Shown here: positions 54,807 to 64,000 of the stretch, one piece after another | Numbering within the stretch: position 1 is the first letter of the stretch | Layout: every line of letters starts with the position of its first letter | Source: Diospyros lotus | Lineage: Eukaryota > Streptophyta > Magnoliopsida > Ericales > Ebenaceae | Direction of reading: 5' to 3' | Assembly (NCBI RefSeq): GCF_014633365.1 | Contig: NC_068338.1 | Coordinates: 18,734,616-18,798,615 of the forward strand | DNA: 64,000 nucleotides | Made by a program: the position numbers and the translations under genes | Notes under the pieces: generated by a model | What the model saw: the letters and a program-made list of their open reading frames with translations, nothing else | Databases searched by the model: none | What the model was told of the DNA's origin: nothing

Positions 54807-57781
54807 TGTCAGGCTCTGCTCCTGGATTTTCCCACTAGCATAGAAAGTCCGAGAGAAGGTCTATTCAAGATGGATATAGATACAAAATCACTTAAGATTT
54901 ACAAAAATTTATTTTCATTTCCATATTTGCTCACTAACAATAAGAGCCATAATAAGTATTATACACATTCATTACATCATCATCTAGGGCTTACCACCCA
55001 TACATTTTTAAAATAAAAGGGCATCAAAACTTTAAATGCAAAATGAAACCCTCTAGTCATGCCCTTAAACTACACCCATGGATCTTTGAGGCTGGGACAT
55101 CTCTGTATACATCTAACCGGAACTCGCCCCCAAAACTACCTTCTTATTTTTCTGGAATGAAAAAAGAAGCAAAGTGAGCCACAAGGCTCAGCAAGTTTAT
55201 AGCAAAGGGAAGCATCCACAGAATGATACATGAAGGCTTGAGTAACATAGAGCCAAATGAAAATCACTACCCAACATCTCGACAATCATTGGGTTCATGA
55301 CTTTTACACTGGACAACAACATCCTCAAAGAAAGACACATCCTTATGTTTCATCAAAACACATTTTTCAAAGTGAGCCATAAGGCTCGACAAGTGTATAA
55401 AAACAATGAAAACTAGATTTGACCAGACTTTCCCTGAACATCACTCATATCATGCCACATATGGAACACACACTAGTCTCATATGCATAAATGACACACA
55501 ATCCATGCCATCTGGTTACATAAATATCCAGCCATAACATAAATGCATAGATGCACACATATGGTCCTTGGGGCCCACATAAAATGCATACACTGGCGCT
55601 CAAGACCCTGAATACAAACCTGCCAATAGCTTAGGATGACTACCAAATCAACCACATGAGCCCAAGGCTCCCCTACCACATCTATCACTAGCGTCATCAT
55701 GTGCCACAGCACCCACAATCTCATCAAGGTCACAAGCTGTTGTGGGCCTCCACCCATAGTCTTATGCATCACAAGATCTAGTTGTTGTGGGCCTCTACCT
55801 ACAGTCTTATGCATCACAATTGCAAGTCAACTTCCACCACCATTACCACCATGCAATGCAACATATAAGGAATATAATGGCTCTTGCAGCCTTAATGTGA
55901 TGTCAAGACCCCCATAAGCCAAGCATCAGGCCAAGCTACGCCCACATGGGATTCACACATACGAATGCTCTAATGCATATGCTTGCCTAACATACACAAG
56001 TTAACACTCACAGGCTAATTGTGTCATGCTAATGATCACGCTCCCATCACATACAAAGTATGAACCCCCCAGTGAATGCAACCCATGACCTATCATCATA
56101 ATGCAAGATAGAATAGCATACAATGCCATGCAACACAACCACAACAATGCTATGACAAGTGACATTCACATATCCTCAATTTTGCCCATTAAAGTTCTTG
56201 GCTCTTTCACAATTCTCATTTAAATAGGCTTCACCACATCAATTGAGGGCAATTATTTATATGATGATAGTAATGCATCATACATGAGATGCCATGGACA
56301 TGCCAACCAAGAACATTTCTCAACCACTTCCCAAATGTGATTATCATGCTTCCTCATAAAACTCAATTATATTTTTATCTCATGAACCCATGTATGTACA
56401 TATAGGTATCTTTAACCCCATATTATCATTTTAGAGAATCAAGTGACATCGGAGGAAACATTTAATAGCAATTTACTTTAACAATCTTACTTGATTTGGA
56501 ATAAGAAAAGCTTTAACCAACTCAAATAATAACCAAAATATACGACATTATATATCAAATCGAAGCCCTCGAAGTCTAGTTTATAATTTTTCAAACAGAT
56601 CTCAATTCCAACTTTTATATCAAAAGTTATGACCAAAATAACAAAGCATGCGTAGTGCTAACAGAAATCGCTAAGTCGACTTAAGGAAAAAATAAGTCAA
56701 CTGAGGCCAATTAAGGGAAAAATAAGTCGACTTATCTGAGAATAGGGAGAAAAATGATTGCAACGACAAGCCTCTACCGAGTCAACTTAACCCATAGATA
56801 AGTCGACTTGACGCATCCAAACACACCAAAACCCCTTCATCTAGCTTCCTAACCCACAAATGCCATTCCATGAACGAAAAATGGGGTGAACAAACCCCAA
56901 CGAACCATTTTCAAGACATCGAACAACAATAAAATGAAAACCCACAAATGTTTTTAAGAATATAAACAAAACTTACTTATTTCATGAAAATAACTCCAAG
57001 AGTTTGGAAGACCATTTCAAATTAATGGAAACAAGAAGATTTAAGCTTTTACATCAAAGAGGAAAACAAGGAATAACTTTCCAAAAGAAGAGAACTTGCA
57101 CAACCCATTAAAATAGAGAGTGCAAAAGAACTTGCATTTGATGATGAAAACCGAAAGAGAAGAAGAAAAGCCTTCCAATGAAGCTAGATTCCTTACTCTT
57201 TGAAGCTCCAATCAAGAAGAATGGAGGAAGAAAAAGAAAAGAAGAAGAAGAAGAAGAAGAAGAAGAACATTCGGGAGAGAGGGAGAGAAGAAGCAAGAAG
57301 AAGAATTGAAGTATGAAGGAGGAATGGGAGAGGAGTGGCTTTCACGCCACCTCCAACTACTCCCCAACTTTTCTCTTCCCATTTTGCCCCTCTTCACAAC
57401 ACACACTCCACTAAATATCTAAGCCCATTTTGGTCATTTGCCTCATTTTTCCTTTTCTTTTCCTATTTTTCTTTTTACTCATTAATACATATCATTGCAT
57501 ACACATGGGCTTAAAGCCCATTTCACTAACCCAACTCAATGTGGCCCATTTCCATCATAGGCCCTGATCAAAATCATACTGATTTAATTAAAATACAGCC
57601 CACTAATATATGGGCTTAGGCTAAAATGGGAAACCCAATCCATTAAATTAAATACATAATTTACTTACATAAATTTTGCCACATAAAAATATTTTTCACA
57701 TTTAATTTAATAGGGGCAAAATCTCCCATGCCCAAAAATAAAATATTAATAAACTCCTAGACCCACTAACGGGTCATTACA
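54807..57781 (-). mobile_element. Probable solo LTR, minus orientation, about 3.0 kb
   Basis: The right end GGGTCATTACA, complemented, is TGTAATGACCC. The left end TGTCAGGCTCTGC follows TTTTT (54802-54806), and TTTTT follows the right end (57782-57786), a possible duplication but of low information. The shared GGGCCCACA block shows it is the same family as 48436-51620, inverted. AAGTCGACTT palindromes occur at 56670-56815. A GAA microsatellite lies at 57230-57270. No gag-pol. Confidence 0.6.
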
Positions 57782-59379
57782 TTTTTTGATACATGAGAAA
57801 AAGGGTTGATAAAAAACCCATCTTAGAATAAAAAATCTTTTATGTTAATCTCATATTTCGAAATCAACATTTTATATTTTGATACATATATGAAAAATTT
57901 TGGCGCGAATATTCAAATGTTTGAAAAATCTAAAGTTCATACATCATGTTTCGAAACATGGAACTTTCGAAACCTATATTCCATGTTTCGAAATATTGTT
58001 AAACCATGTTTCTGTTTTTGTTTCGAAACTTCTTTGAATAGGTTTCAAATGTCTTTCTAAGTATGAATGCTATGTTTCAAAACATCTATGAGATTTGAGC
58101 TTATGTTTCGAAACCTACAGCTTATGTTTCGAAACCTACATGGTATGTTTTGAAACCTTTGTCTCTGTTAGCAGAACAATTAAAAATTGAGATGCTTTTA
58201 CTTTACATTTTTTTATTTACATCCAAAAGTTTCTCAAAGTTTTTTTTTTTTTTAAATTTAATCTCCATGCTCTGAGAATTCAAATTCAAATTTGAAAGTG
58301 GAGATCAAAACAAAATCATAGTGAGCATAAGACCTTGTCTCCTACTTATGCCGTCTCTAAGTGCAAGTTCAGCTGTAAAGGTTGGATGTTTATAAGTGCA
58401 AGTTCAGCTGTAAAGGTTGTATGTTTCGAAACATGTGATGTATGTTTCGAAATAATAGTATAAAATTGTGTTGTTTCGAAACCAATAAGCTTTGTTTCAA
58501 AACCTTCTTTCAGATGTTGTCTCTAACGGCTATAAAACAGTCAAACTTATATAAATAGTAGGGTTTGAAGACAAGACATATATATATATATATACACACA
58601 CATCAGAATACACACACTCAAGATACAAGCAACACAATACACAAGTGGTGAACACAAATTATGTAAAGGAGAGGCAAGTCAAAAACAAGAAGTATCATAT
58701 CTTTCAACTCTTATCACCTCAAGTTAAGAGGTTTTGTACAACCATTGGTAAGGCATTTCATTGTTGTAAATTCATTGGGCTATAAAGATAAATTTTATTT
58801 ATCTTGATTGATTGTTGTAAGGTTTGAGTTGAGCCATAAAACTCAAATTGTGTACAAGGTTTTAGGGTGAATTGAGGTAAAACCCTTGTTGTTGATCACT
58901 AGTGAAAGTGATTGGGTTTGAAAATCTTTCAAGTGGGAAGACTTGAAGGTAGTGGACTAGACGACATGCCGAACCACTATAAATCTCATGTGCACTCAAT
59001 TTATTGGTTTGCTTGCTTACTACTTATTGCTCAAACTTTCAAAATGATCATTTTTCAAAAGCTAAAACATAATTTCTTTGAAGCATAAGTATACGTAAAC
59101 CTATCTTTAATCTCAAGCATCTTTGGCAAACTATTTTTTGAAGAAATCATCTTTACCAAAGCCATTTCTTTGAAATCCTAAGCTAAAAGTTTCGAAACCC
59201 CCAAATCAGAAAGGTATATTTTGAAACATATATAGTAGGTTTCAAAACCTACTTAATAGAAAGGTTTATTTCAAAACATAGTTCTCTGCCATAAATCGGT
59301 GTTTAAATTATCAAAAAATTTATACAAATCCCAATTCACCCCTATCTTGGGATATATTTGTTATCATTTGGAACTAACA
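57782..59379 (+). repeat. 5' LTR (right part) of the SIRE-like copia element
   Basis: Ends CCCAATTCACCCCTATCTTGG ... GGAACTAACA, a pattern typical of SIRE/Maximus LTRs, and is followed by a degenerate tRNA primer site (TTGATACTAAAGC). A TATA box TTATATAAATA lies at 58547-58557. At least eight GTTTCGAAAC-type palindromes lie upstream. The left boundary is not seen. Confidence 0.6.
58547..58557 (+). promoter_or_regulatory. TATA box of the SIRE-like LTR
   Basis: TTATATAAATA followed about 30 bases on by GGGTTTGAAGACAAGAC, with palindromic motifs upstream. The layout is as expected for an LTR promoter. Confidence 0.6.
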
Positions 59380-59429
59380 ATTGATACTAAAGCAAGATCT
59401 CTAAGTGTTTTGTTGGTTTAACCACCCAA

Positions 59430-60480
59430 GAGAAAAGATCTAAATAGCATTCATCACTGACTTCAAGTTGGAAGGATAGAACACCTCAAGGCCACCATAC
59501 TTCGATGGCTCAAACTGCATATACTGGAAAACAAGATTGAGGTATTTCTTGATGCAATGTACTGAATTATATGAATATATATCTAGTATTGTTGCATTAC
59601 CGGAACCTCCTATTGAAGGTTGGAGTGAACAAAAAAAACACATTAATGAGACAAATGCTAGAGCTGTAAATATATTACATTGTGCAATGAGTCCAGCTGA
59701 ATTTAATAGGGTCATTTCATGTACCACAACAAAAGAAATTTGGGATCACTTAGAAGTAACACATGAAGGAACCAAGAAAGTGAAAAGCACTAAAATTTCA
59801 ATTCTTATTAGTGAATATAAGAATTTCATAATGAATGCTAGTGAATCCATTAAAGAAATGTTCACAAGGTTTAATGACATTGTAACAAACTTACAAGCTT
59901 TTGGAAAAGAAATAACCACTAAAGAAAATGTTCAAAAGATCTTAGGAAGTCTACCATCTAGTTGGGAACCTAAAGTCACAGCTATAGAAGAAGTTAGAGA
60001 CGCATCTACACTTACAATGAATGATCTATTAGGCTTACTATTAACTCATGAGATTAAGTTAAATAGAAAAGAATCTAATGAGCTCAAAATGAAATCCTTG
60101 GCGTTTAAGGTCAAAGAAGAAGATGAAAGTGAAACAAGTGATGAAGATGAAGACCTTACTTTACTCACAAAATGATTTAACAAACTCATAAGGAAAGGAA
60201 AATTCTCTAAAAGGAAAATAAATGACAACAAGAAGTTTTCTAAAGATACTCCTTATGAAATAAAATGTTTTGAGTGTAAGAAACCAAGACATATCAAGGC
60301 AGATTATCCACTATACAAAAAGCTGAAGAAGAACAAGAAGAAGAAGGCATTAGCTACATGGAATGAAAAAGAGTCCCTCTCCTCTGAATCAAGTCAACAA
60401 GAAGAGGCTGCTAACTTTTGCCTTATGGCACGAGAAGAAGAAGAGGTAAGCTTGGCATCCAAGGAAGGAAAGTAGAAGTG
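59430..60480 (+). pseudogene. SIRE-like copia gag
   Basis: The frame at 59537-60175 contains HCAMSPAEFNRVISCTTTKE then IWDHLEVTHEGTKKVK, FTRFNDIVTNLQAFGKEI and LGSLPSSWEPKVTAIEE, the Gag (UBN2) domain. An acidic end EDESETSDEDED precedes a stop. The knuckle reads CFECKKPRHIKADY (about 60270-60310) with Tyr-Pro where Cys is expected at the last ligand. Lys- and Glu-rich sequence follows. N-terminal codons before 59537 are split by a stop. Confidence 0.82.
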
Positions 60481-61794
60481 ATATCTTGATAGTGGATGCA
60501 CCAAGCATATGACGGGAGACAAGGATCAATTTGTCTCTCTTACCTACAAAGAAGGAGGTAATGTTGTCTATGGAGATAACTCGAAAGGTAAAATCCTTAG
60601 CTTTGACACAGTTGGTTTAAGTAGAACAAAAGTTGAAAATGTATGCCTTGTTGAAGGTCTAAAACACAACTTGCTAAGCATAAGCCAATTATGTGATAAA
60701 AGACATAAAGTCATTTTTAAATCAAGCAAATGTAATGTCTATGATTTGAAATCAAATGAACTTATTTTTTTTTTGGAAATAGACATGGAAATGTATATGT
60801 TATTTGGCTTGATGATATTGTGCTTAAACTTGAAAATTGCTTGATTGCATCAAATTCAAATTTGTCTTGGTTATGGCATAAGAAACTAGGTCATGCAAGC
60901 ATGAGGTTAATTGACAAATATATTGGCTAGAAAACATCTAGTTAGAGGCTTGCCAAATATAAACTTTAAAAAGGATCATATTTGTGATATTTGTATGAAA
61001 GGAAAATAAACTAGATCTTCATTTAAACCCATAAATTTAGTTAGCACAGCTAGACCTCTAGAACTGCTTCATCTAGATTTGTTTGGTCCTATGAGAACTC
61101 AAAGTTTAGGAGAAAAATCCTACACCGTAGTCATAGTAGATGATTTTTCAAGGTTTACATGGGTGTTGTTCTTAGGAAATAAAAATGATGCTTTTAAAGC
61201 ATTCTCTAGATTGTGCAAAAGACTTCAAAATGAACAAGACTTTTAATAAATCAAATAAGGAGTGATCATGGTGGAGAATTTGAAAATCAAGAATTTCAAG
61301 CCTATTGTGAAGAAAATGGAATTCACCATAACTTCTCAGTCTCTAGAACTTATCAATAAAATGGTGTCGTTGAAAGAAAAATAGAACTCTTATAGAAATG
61401 TCTAGAACCATGTTGCTAGAAAATAACTTACCAAAATATTTTTGGGTTGAAGCTGTAAATACAACTTGCTATGTTCTTAATAGAGTATCAATAAGAACAA
61501 TCATTAAAAGAACTCCATATGAACTATATAAACACAAAAAACCAAATATTTCTCATTTCTATCACTTTGGGTGCAAATGTTTTATTCTAAACAATGGTAA
61601 AGATAATTTAGGGAAATTCGATGCTAAGAGTGATGAAGGCATATTTATAGGTTATTCATCTCAAAGAAAAGATCATCAAGTGTTTAATAAAAGAATGCTA
61701 GTTGTAGAAGAATCAATTCATGTAGTATTTGATGACAAACCAGTAATAAGAAAAAATGATGATGATCTAGAAGACATTCCAAATAAGATGAATC
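60480..61794 (+). pseudogene. SIRE-like copia protease and integrase, left part
   Basis: Protease YLDSGCTKHMTGDKDQF (DSG kept) starts at about 60484. GLKHNLLSISQLCDKRHKVI and LWHKKLGHASMRLI follow (pre-integrase), then HLDLFGPM, VIVDDFSRFTW and, across frame breaks, RSDHGGEFEN-like and NGVVERK-like sequence. The intact frame 61398-61853 reads MSRTMLLENNLPKYFWVEAV to FIGYSSQRKDHQVFNKRMLV, then is cut by a solo LTR at 61795. At least four stops or shifts. Inactive. Confidence 0.85.
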
Positions 61795-63287
61795 TGTTAG
61801 ACCGGGAAGTGCTATGGCACACACTAAGAGAGGGGGTGAATTGGTTATTTTAAAAACAATTTTGAACTTGAAAAACTTTTGATGGAAATGCTAGCAATGA
61901 TAAACAAACTAAATAACACAAGCACAAGAGAAGAACACAAAGGATTTATAGTGGTTCGGCTTAACCCAAGCCTAATCCACTACCTTAGCTCCTCACTAAG
62001 GATTTTTCAAACCATCCACTAAAATCCCCTACTTAAACCAAGTAGGTCCTCTAATCTGTGACTAGAAAAATTACAAAACCTCCTACTCAAATGGGCCCTC
62101 TAGCTACACAAGTTAGAAAAATAAAAACGATACAAATGAAATAGAGAAGCTAAGAGTTAACACTCTTAGTTACAAGTTCTCTCACAATGAAAACAAGGCT
62201 TAAGAATATATTAACAATAATAGAATGAAGCATTGGAGAGAAAAATATAACAATGAAAGCACAAAACACTGTAAGCTCGAATAAAATGATTTGAAATTTC
62301 TAGATCAACTCATTTCCGTCCATTAGTTTCTTCTTGATCTCCATGACTTGTATATATAAGCATCCCAAGACCCTTGCCCAAAACTAACCGTTTTGTGACC
62401 GTTGGAGTTTGAAAAACTAGTCATTACAAGTTTCTGCGAAAAGAGATAGTTGACAAAATAGAATAGATAGTCGATAGAATCAAGTAACAAAACAAGACGT
62501 AGTCGACAAAACCATACCCATAGTTGACAGATAAAAAATATGAAGAAAATTTATAATATCATACACATAAATAGTCGACATAATAATTTTCATAGTCGAC
62601 AGAACCTGCACAATAGTCAACAGATCAATACATAGTTGACAGATGCTTAAGCGTAGTCGACAGATTCACATCACATAGTCGACTATTCACTTAGAAAAAC
62701 TGAACACTTAACTGATAGCATGTAAAAGAACACTTGATTGATACAAAACATTACAACATATTTACATTTCTTTAGTTTAAGTAAATGTCTTCATTTTCTT
62801 TAATTTATATTTTACTTTCCATTTACTTTAATACATAAATGTAAATAAGAAAGTACCCCTATTTGGATTCAATAGAAATATCCAAAAAAACAAAATTCAT
62901 AACCATAAGAAAATAGAATTTTGGTTTTAGTACAAACTTGGGATTTAACAAATTTACCACTCTCAAAATACATACATTCTATTTATTGAAAAATTAATTA
63001 AAAATCATTTTAACAATAATGAATACTAGTTATCAAAATACCAGGAGATAGTTTTTCAAAATGAAAATATTTTCATATATGTCTCCTTATAATGCACTAA
63101 TCTTCCAGACTTAGAAAAATTATATTAAAGGTAAAAATATCCATTATCCAATTATTCAAAACCAATTTGGTGAAATCATTTAGGAGATTCTTTTAGATCT
63201 TAAAGCTTGTTTGTGCAAATCTCCATCTTAGGGAATAAATTGATTTTGTTTTTCATCATCAAAACCAAATACAAGAGTAAAATATCA
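61795..63287 (-). mobile_element. Solo LTR of a SIRE-like copia element, 1.49 kb, inverted in the host element
   Basis: Starts TGTTAGACCGGG and ends AAATATCA, with the exact 5-bp duplication GAATC (61790-61794, 63288-63292). The CCAATTCACCCCC end typical of such LTRs is read on the minus strand near 61835, so orientation is opposite to the host. More than eight AGTCGAC/AGTTGAC motifs lie at 62440-62690, with a TATATATA box near 62350. Confidence 0.88.
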
Positions 63288-63292
63288 GAATC

Positions 63293-63755
63293 AAATTCAA
63301 ATAAATGAAGAAAAAGATCAAAGCAATAACCCAGATTCAGAAAATCCAAAAGAAATTTCATTTCCAAGAGAAAGAAATTATGTTAAAGAAAATAAAATAT
63401 TGGGAGATCCTAACAAATGAGTATAAACTAAATCTTCTCTTAGATTAAATACCAATCTAGTTCTAATCTCTCAAATAGAACCCAAAAATGTTCAAGAAGC
63501 TTTAAATGATGATGAATGGGTTAAGGCTATGTAAGATGAACTAAACCAATTCGAAAAGAATAAAGTTTGATGTCTTGTACCTGAACCATCAGATCACCTG
63601 ATCATAGGAACAAAGTGGGTCTTTAGAAACAAGCTTGATGAGAGTGGAAATATCATTAGAAATAAGGCAAGATTAGTTGCTCAAGGATATAGTCAAGAAA
63701 ATAGTATTGACTATGATGAAACCTATGCTCCGGTAGCAAGATTGGAAGCTATAAG
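63293..63755 (+). pseudogene. SIRE-like copia reverse transcriptase, start
   Basis: After an acidic/Asn-rich linker the RT begins EALNDDEWVKAM, stop, DELNQFEKNKV, stop, then [18 protein letters not shown] and [25 protein letters not shown]. Stops stand where Gln (CAG/CAA to TAA) and Trp (TGG to TGA) are expected. It is cut by the Cassandra element at 63756. The catalytic YVDD lies beyond. Confidence 0.85.
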
Positions 63756-64000
63756 TGTAATACCCCGAGAGCCCAGAGAAGTTAGTATATATCGAGGATA
63801 GTGTAAGAAAGGAAACAACACCAGCTGGATACCTTTTGGGCTGAATGTAGGCAAGGAACTCCCAAGTTAAGCACGCTTAACTTGGGGTAATCCAGGGATG
63901 GGTGACCCCCCTGGGAAGTTCGTGTAGGCCCATCAGGGTAAGTTGTTCCGGTCCTTCCTATCGTTCGATGCGGGATGTTACAAATGGTATCAGAGCCGAC
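63756..64000 (+). mobile_element. Cassandra TRIM: 5' LTR (63756-63982) and primer-binding site, cut by window end
   Basis: The LTR starts TGTAATACCCCGAG and ends GGGATGTTACA (227 bp). Inside, AAGTTAAGCACGCTTAACTTGG and GGATGGGTGACC ... CTGGGAAGTTCGTG correspond to the 5S rRNA-derived pol III promoter region of Cassandra LTRs. Two bases later TGGTATCAGAGC (63985-63996) is the initiator-Met tRNA primer site. The rest of the element lies outside the window. Confidence 0.92.
63985..63996 (+). promoter_or_regulatory. Initiator-Met tRNA primer-binding site of the Cassandra element
   Basis: TGGTATCAGAGC, an exact match to the common plant retrotransposon primer site, 2 bases after the LTR end. Confidence 0.92.

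Noticed and set aside
55479..55917. Opposing ORFs of 112 and 72 codons
   Set aside because: They lie within an LTR, rest on a local repeat (CAGTCTTATGCATCACAA words), and show no domain.
63756..63982. A 5S rRNA gene
   Set aside because: Only part of the 5S-like sequence is present, inside TG...CA ends and followed by a tRNA primer site. It is a Cassandra LTR.

Overview
This window looks like TE-rich nuclear DNA of a flowering plant, most likely a eudicot. The evidence is intron-rich plant gene structures, an AGO4-clade Argonaute, a CXIP4-type zinc-knuckle gene, a dehydrin fragment and a filament-like plant protein (FPP) fragment. The rest is plant transposons: Ty1/copia, Ty3/gypsy Tat, Cassandra TRIM, CACTA, Mutator-like, hAT MITE and SINE. 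There is no sign of operons, CRISPR arrays or prokaryotic genes. All protein identities come from family knowledge recalled while reading; no database search was run.

Layout. 1-4456: AT-rich intergenic DNA with decayed repeats. 4457-7815: a dead copia element split by a 2.4 kb solo LTR, which itself carries a hAT MITE. 7816-13791: two roughly 2.1 kb direct copies of a CXIP4-like gene, separated by a minisatellite that holds a solo Cassandra LTR. 14353-24555: an almost complete but dead Tat-lineage gypsy element with two RNase H domains, 238-bp tandem repeats and an antisense ORF. 24815-39835 (minus): an AGO4-like gene with 22 recognisable coding exons and a probable leader exon about 9 kb upstream. 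Its leader intron has been enlarged by a copia derivative and by a MITE carrying a 2.7 kb solo LTR. 39841-42900: AT-rich intergenic DNA. 42902-47306: a MITE carrying a CACTA element that has captured part of an FPP gene. 48436-57781: two LTRs of one family in opposite orientation, flanking a Mutator-like element that has captured a dehydrin gene. 57782-64000: a SIRE-like copia element interrupted by another solo LTR and, at the window edge, by a Cassandra element.

Almost every coding unit is damaged. The AGO4-like gene has two 1-nt frameshifts, two lost splice acceptors and a nonsense codon just before the conserved C-terminus. The two CXIP4 copies are damaged in complementary places: copy 1 near the N-terminus, copy 2 near the C-terminus. 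The two transposon-captured gene fragments both retain introns, so they were copied from DNA rather than mRNA, and both carry stops. The most interesting material is the pair of gene-capturing DNA transposons, the decaying RNA-directed DNA methylation Argonaute, and the arrays of TCGA-centred palindromic 10-mers in several LTRs.
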